64,000 bases of DNA, taken from the NCBI GenBank assembly GCA_022497155.1, contig MU385711.1, forward strand, positions 1,574,673 through 1,638,672. Direction: 5' to 3'. This document shows positions 46,931 to 59,076 of the stretch, in pieces. How positions within the stretch are numbered: the first letter of the stretch is position 1; each line of letters opens with the position of its first letter. The position numbers and the translations under genes are program-made. The DNA comes from Whalleya microplaca (taxonomy: Eukaryota > Ascomycota > Sordariomycetes > Xylariales > Xylariaceae). The notes under the pieces were generated by a model. That model saw only the letters and a list, made by a program, of their open reading frames with translations, was not told the DNA's origin and did not search any database.

Positions 46931-47673
46931 TTAGTTCTTGTGGTCCTTCTCATCCACCGAGCTTCCGCTGCTAGAAGAAGTCTCGGTCTTGGTCAGGGCG
47001 TCATCATCGTCAGCGACGGGACCGTGAATGCTTTCCTCAAAGACGGGCTCAGGGTCCTTAATCTCAAACTTGGTCTTGAAGTCCTTCAGGTGGTTTGAGT
47101 ACCCGCTGCTGTTGGACCGGCGGCGAGCTTTGGCAAAGTTGAAGTTCTCATCGAGAACTTCCTCTCCGGCTCCACCCCTATACAGAAATAGGTCAGCCTC
47201 AATTATGACATAGCACAATGTGATCAAGGGGGCACATTGAGACCTACCAGTTGCCCTTGCCTGCCCCGTTCTTCTTGGTCTTCTTGGGGTCGACGCCCTC
47301 GAAACCGTTCTTGGCAAAGAATTTAGGGGCATTGTCTTGAGGGACGGCAGTACCCTCAGCAATGGCAGCGTGGTTCTTGTCGTTGTACTTGTGTGATCGA
47401 GTCACTGCAAACGGAGATGTCGTGTTAGTCTCAAGACACTTGCAATTGGGTTTCAGGGTTGCAGGTCATCGATGCTATGTACTCTAGCAACTGAGAAAGG
47501 ATGAAAGTGTCATGATTCATCATATGGGAATGCAATCACTTCTTCATTCATGCTCTTGTTGTTGAGCACTGTACAGTCACAATTGGGGATGGACGAGAGG
47601 ACGTCACACGAGGATCATGCGGGGGTTGACAGGGTTGGATGAGGAGTGAAGCTGGAATTGGACAAAACTTACT
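46931..47673 (-). CDS. STF2-like (hyaluronan/mRNA-binding family) small protein, start codon split by an intron
   Basis: Deduced coding sequence: base 47673 (A), 47404..47248 and 47177..46931, giving 134 aa. The protein begins MTRSHKYNDKNHAAIAEGTA, continues APKFFAKNGFEGVDPKKTKKNGAGKGNWG, the glycine/lysine motif shared with yeast Stf2/Tma10-type proteins, and ends in an acidic Ser-rich tail. Stf2 family members are small, highly hydrophilic proteins linked to ATP-synthase inhibitor stabilisation and desiccation tolerance in yeast. Here the A of the ATG lies at the end of one exon and TG starts the next, across a 268-nt intron (47672..47405) with GTAAGT and TTTGCAG. No in-frame ATG exists upstream before a stop. 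A gene finder that cannot split an ATG will miss the N-terminus. Confidence 0.82.
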
Positions 47674-50006
47674 GATGATGGAAGAAGCTGAGGTACTGAC
47701 TGAGATGAATTCGAGATGGCTTGCAGTTGGAGTTGAAGATCACACACAAAGAGGATGGAACTGGATGTAAGAGGAGAAGAAGTAAAGAAGAAGAGTTCGA
47801 TGCCGCCTAGTAAGTAGTCTTCGATGTAAGGGTGGAAGCGGAAGTAGAAGTGGGGTTGCTTAGTTGAAGTATGTGTCGTTGGGTTGCATCAATATGCCGA
47901 ATATGTCTAGGTTGTGCTGTGTATGGTTGGGGTCTGGTCCGTAGCGTATATGTAGCAGACAGGAGACAGATGGATTGGACAGGATGTGATGGATGTAATG
48001 GATGGGATTGATGGGATTGGATTGGGCTCATGTGGCTTTTAAGACACAGGACGTCAGTCAATATGCTAGCTGCCTTTGCCGGCTTGCGTAGGTAGAGGGT
48101 ACGTGCTTCACTTGATTCTACGAAGGTGATGGAATATTGCTAGGTAGGCACGCGATGGGTGATGGGTTCTAATTCTCGAACCATACGATCTCGTCTGCTG
48201 TGAGCTGATTCGATGGGGCAATTGGCCAGTCGCGTGACCCGTGGATATTGACGCAACTCCCAAAGAGTCAGTGCCGAGCGCCTATTGGAGAATTGCCTCA
48301 ATGCCTGTTACCGAAACAAAACCACGGCTTCCGCCGCTGCCTTTGATGGGGCCTTCTATGAATTATTGAAAGAAGGTTCAAGAAGTCTCCGGCAAACGGG
48401 GCATTGATCAGGCACGCGACGACATCTTCGATACTTAGCTTCTCATCGATGATCGGCTAGCTGAGATTACCGATAGCTGTAGCCAACAAGGATTAATCGA
48501 CAAGGATATTCGTAACTAGGTTCGTTAGTATGTAGTAGCCAACGGTACTTGGTGTTGCATGCCACCAATAGCTAGAGCTTTCTCATCGCAGATCATGCAG
48601 TCGAGCATTTATCCGCTCACGATGTTCAATCAGCCAACCTCCATAATGAAGATGAACAACGCTAGATCACCCGTTACAGCTATACCAAGGCTAGACTGTA
48701 TTGCAATTGCGTCATAGCATTATAGCCGTTGTTTATCTGCTTCATATTACCTTCCCAGCCTCAGCTCAATGGCCTTCCTGTTCAGCTAGGTTGAATGGAA
48801 CATGGCCTAGGTAGTTGTAGGGGAGGAGATGGAATTGGACAGTTTACCTTATGTCACACACACACACAGCCACTCAGTGTGTACATACAAGGCCCACTAC
48901 CCCAGGCTTGACTGGTACCTTCTGTCCCAGGAGAATGACGAGTGGCAGAGGCAGAATGCGGGGAGACCCACAATTACCTGCGGCTGACTTCCCGATATAC
49001 TTCTATGTAGTTCACAGTACTTTATGATGTTTGAAACTCAAACGGATGGAATGCTGAACTTAATCTGCTCAAATGTCGAGTGACTATCTGACTTGTTCCG
49101 AACAATGTTTCGTATGCTGTCAGCTGCTCTCATTATGTTGAGATCAGCGGTTTTCAGGAATGCAGCTACAACATCTAAACATCGAACGTTTACTTGTCTA
49201 CTATATGTCCCTATCGACTCTTATTAATTAACTCAAGTTGCCTTTCAATTGACTGCCACTTTGAAACAGTACTTCAGATTTTATATAAGTTATAACATCC
49301 AATAAAGCTGTCATATCAAGTTCTTGTCTTAGATGTCTTAGAAATACGTATTGGAAGTCTAGACTCCTGCCTATGTATAAGTGTGACCCCGCTGTTAGCC
49401 AGTTGCACAGCCCGCCAACTGTCAGTCAGGCAGGCAGCCACTACTGAGAGATGAACCACTGAGATGAGACCTCCCTTCTCTAGCTGCCTACACAGTACCG
49501 TATTAGGTTCTTGTATAAGTAGCTGACAATACCGTGTCGTCTATTGGTATGAGCACTGTATTACACTGTCCGAGTTCATAAGCGCTAACTCCGAACGAGT
49601 ACTGTGTGACTGCACACGGTAACGCCGCAATCGGATCTGATAACCAATGCGCGGAGAAACATTTCATCATACCCTAGAAATTTTTCCATTTGCGAAAGCC
49701 TTGACTAATCTACTATCTCCGCTACCTCCTGCCCAAACCTCACCAAATCAATTTGTAATCTTTACACATGCTTGTTCGTCTCTTCCCTACCTCACAATAC
49801 AACCTACCTAACCTTATCCCAGTATAACTTGGGAGTTCTGCAGTTCCGCAATCTTCGAGACCCCTAAACAACCTGCCCCTCCATCCCCCGTAACTTGCAC
49901 CCCGTAACTTACACCCCACCGTTATATCATCGTCGGTTCTCAAGTTGCCCTTCAAAAGGCCTTCGTGAAGGGTTTGAAGGCGCATCAAGCGCACAACTCG
50001 CCTACC
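47674..50006. other. Divergent intergenic region, STF2-like / DRE2
   Basis: About 2.3 kb. The first 400 bp hold the STF2-like leader and promoter, with runs of GGATG/TGGAT-type repeats at about 47960-48030. A CA microsatellite lies at 48855-48868. The centre is AT-richer spacer. No gene was recognised. Confidence 0.5.
48855..48868. repeat. (CA)7 microsatellite
   Basis: Seven CA units in intergenic DNA. Confidence 0.8.
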
Positions 50007-51109
50007 ATGTCACCCTCTATCGTGACAATTGACAACACATCGGATTTCGACTCCTTTGCTTTCACCTCGAAGCCAACCCAGAACGGCTCTTTTGCTGCCC
50101 AAACCCTCCTCCTAGCGCCACCGTCCATCGCAAGCCATGAAGAGAAGCTGCGCCACGTATTGGCTGCCCATGACCGAACTGCCACCGATGTGCAGATGCT
50201 TGATCGGCTGTCGGCTGGTCTTGTGAACCTCCCCGACGCCACCTACGATCTCATCTTAATCCTGACAGACGCCGATGGCACCCGTTCCGAATCCACGCTG
50301 CTTCTCAACCGAGATGTCTTCGCTAAGATTGTGTCGACACTAAAGACTGGCGGCAAGATTCAGGCTCAGGATGGATCGTTAGTACAGAACAGCGCGACAG
50401 CTGATGCGAGAGAGGCTCTGCTGGCTGGCCTACTGCCCGGAGCCGATGGTTTCATCAAGCAAGATGATGAGGCTGGCGATGCTGTACCTCTTAAGCTATC
50501 GTTTGGCAAAAATAAGAAAAGGAGCGCAGCTGGTCCTGCTGTGTCAAGTGTTACCGTGCACCAAGCTAACGGGAAAGATGCGAGCTTGAACATGGTGCCA
50601 CCGACCACAAAACCAGCAGGCGTTGGATTTGTGGACTTCACTGACGACTTTGGCATCCCCGAGGATGATGACGATGATGAGCTGATTGACGAAGATACCC
50701 TATTGACAGAAGAAGACCTGAACAGGCCACTAGCTATCCGTAAGTAGTTCTTTCTTCGCCCTGAACCTTTGATATCCAGTTCTATCTAACGCGTGCTGCA
50801 GCTGCAGAATGCATACCTAAGGTCGGCAAGCGGCGGCGGGCTTGCAAGGATTGCACATGCGGTTTAGCGCAGAAATTAGCTGCTGAAGACGAGGCCCAGA
50901 GAAATGACGCAGATGCCAAGCTCCAGACGCTTAAGTTAGGCACCGACGATCTCAACGAGGTTGACTTCACTGTGCAGGGCAAGGTGGGCTCCTGTGGGAA
51001 CTGCTCTCTCGGAGATGCGTTCCGATGCGACGGGTGCCCGTATATCGGACTGCCGGCCTTCAAACCGGGCGAGGAAGTCCGCCTGCTCAACAATGACGTC
51101 CAACTATGA
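50007..51109 (+). CDS. DRE2: Dre2/anamorsin, cytosolic Fe-S cluster assembly factor
   Basis: Works with the diflavin reductase Tah18 to pass electrons into cytosolic iron-sulfur cluster assembly. Deduced exons are 50007..50739 and 50802..51109, giving 346 aa. Residues 1-150 form the degenerate methyltransferase-like domain, followed by an acidic linker (about 225-245, a run of six Asp). The C-terminal CIAPIN1 domain carries both cluster motifs: [18 protein letters not shown] (Cx11CxxCxC, first cluster) and [17 protein letters not shown] (CxxCx7CxxC, second cluster), then [11 protein letters not shown]. An in-frame ATG at 49965 would add 14 residues; I chose 50007, which gives the usual MSPS-type start. 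The intron splits a Pro codon. It converges on the coiled-coil gene. Confidence 0.95.
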
Positions 51110-51783
51110 GCGTCTGTTGATTTTCTAGAGATATTCATTCTCTCACCTTCGAGCGCTAGGGTGGATAGGTCGGGCTTAAGATACCCCCATAGAACTTGGT
51201 GCTGGAGACAAATTCGGTGGATTATAAACGTCACGGCCTTCCGAGAAAAGGTGGCTTCGAAAAAAGGTGGCTAGTTTGCACGGCGTTTCATCCGGGTTTA
51301 GTACATTACCATGCAGGGGAAAACGGGCTTCGGGGAAAGTATATTGCATAGATATAGATCATACGATCATCATAAATGCAGACAAGGCTGGACAGGGTCA
51401 GGATCAGGGTGCATTATATACAAGCAAGGTCATTTACTCTAGAGTCAAATTGAATATCACATAGGCCATGTTCTAGAATACTCCCACAGATCTCTTCCAG
51501 CAGCTGTTCGAGATATCTGGCTTCGATGCTTGGTTAATTCAAAGTATTGGGCCATTTCACAAGGTCTAGGCAGTCATGAAAGTGGTGTCATACGACTTTT
51601 TATTTTACTATATGAATCCATTTGGCTGTCCAGCCACTTCATCTCTGAAAATCATCGCGCATTGATACCTGAACAACTCATGAAAATGAAAGAAAAAAAA
51701 ACAATCGCAGATCTCGTGAATGGGTAGGTGCTACCACATGGTAGATCACCAAACCCGGCAACCTAGGATCTCCCAGGTCGGAA
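51110..51783. other. Convergent intergenic region, DRE2 / coiled-coil gene
   Basis: About 670 bp. Two 65-codon ORFs have no coding character. Both 3' untranslated regions are expected here. Confidence 0.5.
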
Positions 51784-53134
51784 TTAGTCGTGGGACAAAC
51801 AGCTGCGAGTGAATCGCAGGTCGGCCTCGGTACACTCCAGACGCTCGTTCAGTGCGCGCTTGAGCCCCTCGTGCTTCTTCTCCAACTCCTCGTGCTTCGC
51901 CTTCAGCTGCTCGAGCTCCCCCTCCGGGGACTGACCCTCCTCGTACTGGGCCTTCAGCCGCTTGATCTCGTCCTTCAGAGACTCCTCTTCCTTGCGAGCG
52001 GCGTCGACCACCTTGTCATGGTCCTCGGAGGCGACGGCGAGCTGGGCCTTCAGCTGCTTGACATCCTCCTCTAAATTCTCCTTCTCCTCCTTCTCCTTGC
52101 GCGCGGCATCGACCATCTTGTTGCGGTCCTCAGAGACGGCGGCGAGCTGATCCTCCAAGTCTTCAACTGCGGCAAGCTGGGCATGGTTGCCGGTGATGAC
52201 GGTGATCACTTCAGCTAGGTTCCTGATGTTGGCCTCCTTCTCCTCTAGAGTGGCAGCGTTCTCCTCGATCTTGGCAATATTAGCTTCGATCTTAGCCGCG
52301 TTCTGCTTTTCCTGCTCTTCAAGAGCGACAGTCTTGGCGGTGTAAGCCTCGATGATAGCAACATTAGCCGCGACTGTCAGAGTCTTCTTCTTCACTTCCT
52401 CCTCGAGAGCCTCGATAATTGCAGCATTGGCCTCCATCATAGCCGCGTTCTGCTTCACCCTCTCCTCGAGAGCGGCTCTCTCGGAGAGGTGGGTGGCACG
52501 GAGCTGCGCAGCGCGCTCCTCGTAGATGGTGTGCACGGCCGAACCCTCGAAGTCCTTGTTCTCGATAGACTCCTGCAGCTGGTTGTGCACCTGACCGGCG
52601 ACGCGGTTGTTGAAGGACTCCTGCATCGCCTTCGTGCGGGCTTGGAGTGTCGCAGAAGCTTTATCAGCTACCTGGGTAACCTTAGCTTCTAGTGCGGAGA
52701 TGGTGGCTTTGAGATGAGCGATCTCTTTCTTGAGGGCGGCCTGGATCTTTAGGTTCTCGTCGTGGGTGGGTGCCTTGTTGGCCTCGGATGACTTGATGTG
52801 GTTCTCGAGTTTAGTGACTCGGCTTTTGAGTTCTTTGTTAAGCTCCTCAGAAGCACAAATGATTCTTAGATTCTCAATGCAGGCATTGCAGTTGGCCGGG
52901 TCATGTTTGTAGGCAGTGTGGATGTACAGGCTCTAAGGGTGACATGTCAGCTTTGGTTCATCAAGGTGATATGGCAGTGAACTCAACTGATCTGTTGCTT
53001 AGTCCGTCCTGTGAAGCTCGCGCATGAAAGGAACTAGGCGCAGAGACGGAAGTCTTGGTGCTTTTCGACTCTCGCGGGTTCTTGTCATCCTCAGCAGGAC
53101 GCTTGGCCGGAGTCAACATATTTGGGGCAGGCAT
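51784..53134 (-). CDS. Long coiled-coil protein of unknown function
   Basis: Deduced exons are 53134..52988 and 52932..51784, giving 431 aa. The first 49 residues (MPAPNMLTPAKRPAEDDKNP) are hydrophilic with a basic PAKRP patch. Exon 2 begins SLYIHTAYKHDPANCNACIENLRIICAS, a segment with three Cys, and then runs as near-continuous coiled coil to the end. Internal near-repeats occur: NAAMMEANAAIIEALEEE, NVAIIEAYTAKTVALEEQ, NAAKIEANIAKIEENAAT and again SEDRNKMVDAARKEKEE / SEDHDKVVDAARKEEES. The pattern suggests internal duplication. The intron has an atypical GTTGAG donor with CTGAC and CTTAG. I recognise no named family. Ala/Glu/Lys composition makes blind homology searches unreliable. A structural or organelle-associated role is only a guess. 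Confidence 0.72.
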
Positions 53135-55785
53135 ATTGGGAAGGACGTTGGTAAGCTGCAGTGACAAAACCTGGCGACGACGATGAGTATACAAATTCAA
53201 CGGCGACAATGGGTACACGAGACCGACGGCGACGATGAGTACACGAAACCGACGGCGACAGTGAGTATATGAATCTGACGGCGACGATGGGTAAATGAAA
53301 CTGACGACGACGACGAGTAGAGGTTGATGGTGTCGGCACAGGCGCACAACAGAATTTGTCTACCGAAAAAGAAGATTCCAAAAGGACGCGGGCCAATTTG
53401 GGTTTCTTGGAGGAATTGGTTAAAGACCTTCTTGTGGGCGGTGATGAAAAAAAATTCAAGAAGTGAAATGTTTGGGTATCGGCGATTGTAGCAGATACGT
53501 ACAGGTTGCTACAGACACTTCGCTCTTTCCGTCGAAGGTGAGTGAAAATTGCATGTAGACATGAGCTTTTCACATCCATCTCATCAATGAAAACGAAGGT
53601 ACGTAGTGAGGCTTTTTGCCTCTATTTCAGGCAAACTCTTCTTGGTGCCTCACTTGCCTGTCAGAGGTACTCGAAGGACCTACCTTAACTTCTTTATGCC
53701 AACACATTTGCTCTTTCATAGTAACATGTATATGTGCATACATATCACTGAGCCGTATTCGTATCACTTTTATCTCACAGGATAGTTTAGGGCAAAGTTC
53801 CATGTAAGTGAGCACGCTCTCATACCTAGGTAGGTACCCTAGGCCACATTGCTGCTGAAATGAAGGCAGGTCTGATATATTGAATTTGAAAAATACTTAC
53901 TCTACTGCAACAATCATATCAATGTAGGAGTATTCACAATTACTTGCCCGGCTCTCTTTATATAAAGATGACATTCGTTTTATGTTGGAAGCAACTCGGT
54001 AATGTCACATTAATTTCATGCTTGAATACTGGGAACTAGAACTTGAGCTTGATAACAAATACATCAAATCCTCAGTAGCCTTGGTAGTACTCGTCAGACA
54101 AAATCCCGAGTTTGCTTTCAAGGACTGATGCATCAGGGGCCCCCAGAGGTACGTGTTGAACGTTGATGCAAGAAGACTCGCAATATGAGCATATCCCTGG
54201 ATCAAAAGATTGCTCCAAAGGACAATCAATGCCTCGGTAGTTCGCTGGGTATGCATTTAAAAGATGCAAGAGCAACATGTGTAGGGGGAGATAGAGACCA
54301 GGAGTCAGAATTGACAAAAAGAAATAAAAAGGGGGAAAGGGGGGACGAGAGGAGACCAAGCACTAGGGCATTGATTTTCGCAAAACTTCGTCAGTGTATA
54401 TTTTATGGGTGTCTAACTTATTTTATACGATGTAAGTTTAGCCTACTATTTACTGTGGAAGTCTCTCAAGTTGATGGTAGAGGTACCAGTTCTACATAGT
54501 AGTTGTTTAGGATATCTATCTATATAGACCTGTGCTCTGTCTCCTTAAGGCTGCTCGTAGATCTAGCTCTAAACAAGCTCATGCCCTGTTGGTTGCTATG
54601 AGTATGTTTTCTTTTCTTCTTAAGTATATCCTAAGAACTAGAAAATCCATGAATCAGTTGACCTGTCAGCTACAGAGATTCGATTAAGAGGGAGGAGATC
54701 CGAGCTAGAGCCTGTTCTGAACATTGCCCATAAAGCTGTTATGAAATGTTAGCATATGTTTACGGAAGGAAAATCTACTACTTTTAATGATAGATATCTG
54801 CGCAACTTTTATTAAGTAACTATCTGATATAGATATCCTTCTGCCTAAGGATTATTTGGCCACCTAATCTATCATCTGTAGAAACACTTACATTCTAATG
54901 TATATCCTCATAGAATACATTTTTGGTTCAATTCTCAAGTCTTCCTTAGACCAGAGTCTTCTAATAACCTCTTTACCGTGGACATCGGATCTACTAGTTA
55001 GTCTTCTGATGCTTCCTTCGTTTGCTAGTGGATAGATCTCCCCTTACTAATGATAGACAGGCTATTCCGTATCGAGACCCCGTGCATAGTCATTGCAAAC
55101 GGAGTGACAGGTATATTGACTGAGATGATTATGTGATTAAGTTTCATGAAGGTAAATACCTCGAGCCCCTGGAAGAGTTGATCCAGTCGTAGCATGTTCC
55201 TATCATGCAACCTGCCACGAACGAGCCTGATTTCTGAAAGCCGATATATAAAGGCACCTTAGTATAGGTTCCCTACTCCAGGGGATACTCTGGAACAAGG
55301 CAAGGAACAGCATGATATGCAGGTTAGAATTGGTGGCTGGATGTGGAGACATGTCAGCAACAACGGTGGACACAATAGCCATCAAAAGCCCTACCTAATT
55401 TGGAAGAGACTGCGGTGAGCCGTGACACTAATGGCACTCTTGGCCTGCGAAGGCGATCATGGCAATATCTGGCAACACATTAAACTTTGCTTTGCAGCAC
55501 CCAACTAACGTTGTTTGTAGGTACCCTATAGGAAAGCGGTACGTTCTTGCTTTTGATAGGATAAGACAGACTTTGAGTTGGTAGGTGGAAGGAGCTAACC
55601 CCCTTGTGTAACAATGAAGGTCTATTACAGACAATCTGAAATGTGACTCTTTGCTTTTCCTTCCAGCACGTTTGTTACCCTTTAATACTTAGCATCACCA
55701 TTCTGGTCCGTATTCAAAATTCAGTGCCCTTTCTCATTTCTTACCTTAGGTCACTACTGATTTGATTGCTGAAGTTTGAGAAAAG
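53135..55785. other. Intergenic region upstream of coiled-coil gene and of RNase H gene
   Basis: About 2.65 kb between divergent genes. It contains a 26-bp minisatellite directly upstream of the coiled-coil start. The 54.5-55.1 kb part is stop-rich and has some coding-like texture without a nameable family. No tRNA or intact element was seen. Confidence 0.5.
53175..53330. repeat. 26-bp minisatellite, about six units
   Basis: Units start at 53175, 53201, 53227, 53253, 53279 and 53305 with consensus close to CGGCGACGATGAGTACACGA plus AACCGA. Copies differ at a few positions each. The unit length is not a multiple of three, so each unit moves the reading frame by one. Two different minus-strand frames stay open across it. 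It ends about 40 bp before the proposed ATG of the coiled-coil gene. Confidence 0.9.
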
Positions 55786-56733
55786 ATGCCTGAACCCACC
55801 TGCCTTTATTCGCCGGCGTCAAGAATCGTATATCATGCCGAGTCGGAGGACGAAGACCAGCCACGAGACGTTCTCGATATCGATGGCGATTTCACTTTCA
55901 AGGATGCTGGCCCCAACATCAGATTCAAGTTACGTGGCTTCAATCCACAAGTCGAAGATTCAGAGGGCCGAATGGTTCCATTCCCAGGCGTACTTGCAAT
56001 CCGTCTAGTACCTAAGCCGGCCGACGTAGCTCACGCAAAGGCAGCCATGGGCCAGGGACACCTTGGTGTGTGGACGGGAACCCGGTTCGAAGCCCCCGAC
56101 AGCCCAGCCTTCGTGTTCGCCGTCCGACCGGTGAACTGCGCAAACCCAGGCTTCGCGCTGGAGCGATTCTGCATCCGTCGACGCTTCGTCCCTTGGTTGT
56201 CGATGCTGAAGACCATGATGATCTACACGGACGGGGCCTGCTCCCACAACGGCTCGACCGCCCTCGCGCCCCGCGGAGGCTCCGCCTTCGTCTTCAACAA
56301 CTCGAAGTCGGGAACGGAGGCTTTCGCCCTGGAGAAGAAGGGACCTGATGGCCAGACGTACGCTCACACGAGCAACCGGGCCGAGCTCCGCGCCGTCATT
56401 GCCGCCCTCCAGTTCCGCGTCTGGTGGGGCGAGGGTTGGCAGCGGATCGTCATGGTCACTGATTCCGAGTATGTGGGCAAGGGCGCGACGGAGTGGCTGC
56501 GCAATTGGGCTGGTAAAAATTGGCGTACGGCCGGCAGTAAGCCAGTTGCCAATCAAGATCTCTGGAAAGCTCTATCGGACTCCTTGGGCACTTACGCTGA
56601 GGCTGGATGTGAGATATCGTTCTGGATCGTGCCGAGAGATCTAAATGGTTTGGCTGATGCTGCTGCAAAGGGTGCGGCTGAGAAGGGCCAGAGCAAGGAA
56701 AAATATATGGTTACTCACGGAGTCATGGTCTGA
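55786..56733 (+). CDS. RNase H1-like protein
   Basis: A single-exon protein of 315 aa. The N-terminal ~140 residues are specific to fungi and unassigned. The RNase H fold follows from about residue 143 to 300. The four acidic catalytic residues are visible in order: IYTDGACS, SNRAELRAVIAAL, VMVTDSEYV and NGLADAAAKGAA. RNase H degrades RNA in RNA-DNA hybrids. The domain contains insertions relative to the Escherichia coli enzyme, for instance GKNWRTAGSKPVANQDLWKAL, in the position of the handle loop. No transmembrane segment or clear mitochondrial presequence is visible. This family often sits in fungal genomes as one of several RNase H-like paralogues, so it need not be the main RNase H1. Confidence 0.85.
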   Translation: MPEPTCLYSPASRIVYHAESEDEDQPRDVLDIDGDFTFKDAGPNIRFKLRGFNPQVEDSEGRMVPFPGVLAIRLVPKPADVAHAKAAMGQGHLGVWTGTRFEAPDSPAFVFAVRPVNCANPGFALERFCIRRRFVPWLSMLKTMMIYTDGACSHNGSTALAPRGGSAFVFNNSKSGTEAFALEKKGPDGQTYAHTSNRAELRAVIAALQFRVWWGEGWQRIVMVTDSEYVGKGATEWLRNWAGKNWRTAGSKPVANQDLWKALSDSLGTYAEAGCEISFWIVPRDLNGLADAAAKGAAEKGQSKEKYMVTHGVMV

Positions 56734-59076
56734 GATGCTGGTGGGAATGTAAGCGAGTTTGTCAAGCCATTTATTGCAGAGTATGGTATTTCTTCAGATG
56801 AAACCACGAATTCAGGTAACCGTGAGGGCTAGGTAGTGAATGACCTTGTTGGCCTCTCTACTCCAAATACCTCCTTAAAATCACACAACATACAATACTG
56901 ATAATTATAAGCTGAAAACGTTCGGCATCATCATGAATTATTTTGAAAATAGCGTCCTTGTAAGTGCTTTTCTCTAGCAGTCAGCGGATGTATTCAATTG
57001 AAATGTCTCTACTCTCTCACTTTAGTCATGAGAATCTCATTTGAAGTAAGGAGTTGAAAATACTATTTTCACCGGATTCAATATGGAAGGTGTGCTGATC
57101 AGTCGAACGCTGTTGTTTTGTCTCGAGTATCTAATTGAGATGTCGCAACAACAAATAGCTCACCCCGGAGGCCAAGTGACGAGACATTTAGGAATGAGAC
57201 TGAGACGAGAAGGTGACGATTCCGTTCCCAAGTCGAACCCGGAAGTGGGTTTGATTCATACGTGGATTCGAAATCGGGCCGCCGGCACTGCAATAAAATC
57301 GGATGAAGTCGAAACTGGAGTTTTTTTGATCTTGGTGGATACACCGCTTTCTGTTTTCGTTCACCTTGAAAAAGTTGGGCGGAGGTTCAGCCGCAGTTAA
57401 TGAATCTTGGCAGAGTATCATGTTTCCATACGTGGCGTTTGACACACGCACGAAGCAACTTCTGCCGAACTGCCAGTGGAGTCGATATGTAAGGCCTCCT
57501 CAGGCAGTCTGGGGATTTCGTTCTTTAGTTCCGATGCGAAACTTCACCAAGCTCCAATGGATATGGATTAACGGGCGATCTTATTCCTTATCGTGGCACG
57601 TAGATCCAAGGGATAACTGGATTTCAGGATGAGTCTCAGGAGGACGAAGTTGTATTTTGGCGAGCTGGGGTTGAGTCTTTCGATATCGAGTCGTGAAATG
57701 TTGGGCTGACGAAGCGTTGGTTACCTACTCTGGTTAGCTCTGCGCGTTGGTTAGTCTCCCAACTACGTAGGTCTTTGTTTGGCCGGGTAAAGAATGCGGA
57801 GATCGTCTCAGGTCTCAATGTTGCAGTTCAGTTTATTAGTATAGATATGATTGGAAAGATGAATCAAACGAAACCTGCATGGCATGAATCGTGCAGCTAC
57901 TCCAGTGACCTCAATATGTAAGTATGACTATGGCGGATCCAGCACCGACATTGAAGGATGATACATGATACTGCGAGTAATAAGGGACTAATAAAGCAGG
58001 TCGCACAATGACACTACCAACGCCGAATTGTGCAGTGCTCTATGATTTGGATTCGATGGGAGACGACGTACTTCGTGCTGAGAGCGAAACAGAATTGCAA
58101 TCTGCAGATACTTTGAACACGTATCGATTACCTCGGTAGAAAAGGTGGCCTTGATCTATCGGGTCAGGCCCACGGATCTCGTGATACCTAGCGTATAAGG
58201 TTCTTAGCAGGCTGGTAGTTAGCTGTCGATGAGGCTTAGGTGCATGCTGTTCTGCAGCTAAGCAGTAGGCTTAGGTAATTCTGAGCTGGCAAATGCGGGA
58301 GTCCACAGACGATGTGTCAATTGCCAGGCAGACTCTATAATATGAGGACTCATCGTTGAAGAAAATATGATCCCTGGCTCTCAACGGGGAGAGTTGTTTT
58401 TGAAACTTATCTACATGCAACCATCGGACCCCTTCTTTCGATCTTCGGGGTCCACGAAGACCTATGAACAGCGAACTAATGAACCAGCTTGTCACATGAA
58501 AGCTTCAGAGGTTGGCCCCGACGCTGCGTTGTAGCCTATACATAGCAGTGATAAGTGTCTGGGCTTGAGATATGATTTGATATATGGAGGTTGAATTTGA
58601 TGCGCCTTTTTATCAGCTTTCCAATCACCGTCGCCTTGCATTCCGGTTTGGTGGGGATGGAGGTCGATCATTAATGCGACGCGCATGACTGAGCTGGTCC
58701 GTCCTCCCCTTTGCGACCTTCTTATTCGAGGAGTCGTGGGAAAGGGAATGGGATCAGATATTTGAGAGTCGATTCGGCTCAGCTATGATCATGATCACCG
58801 GACTGTCCTGAGTTCATGTTATTGTCAATGAAAGTGTTCTGCTGCAGTGCTCAATGCAAGGAACAAATATAATAAATCTTCAGCTGGATCAGGAACCAGG
58901 ATTTATTCTTGGAACCCCCAATAGCATGTGAGCGACCGGGATTGCTGTGGTGAAATTTCAACGTTCTCGGCCTTTTCTGATTGGAATTTGGGGGGACTTG
59001 GCCGGAAAAGGGCTTTGCCGCTCCACGCCCCAATGCCAAGGTTCCAATGGTTCTATGGGCCAATGTTAGCGTTAGG

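Noticed and set aside
46931..47362. A 143-codon ORF that reads through the second STF2-like intron
   Set aside because: Its N-terminal part is intron and out-of-frame exon sequence. Removing the 70-nt intron restores the conserved GKGNWGGAGEE segment.
54540..55100. Stop-rich region with a texture like a decayed transposon
   Set aside because: No transposase, reverse-transcriptase or integrase motif, no terminal repeats and no target-site duplication could be seen.
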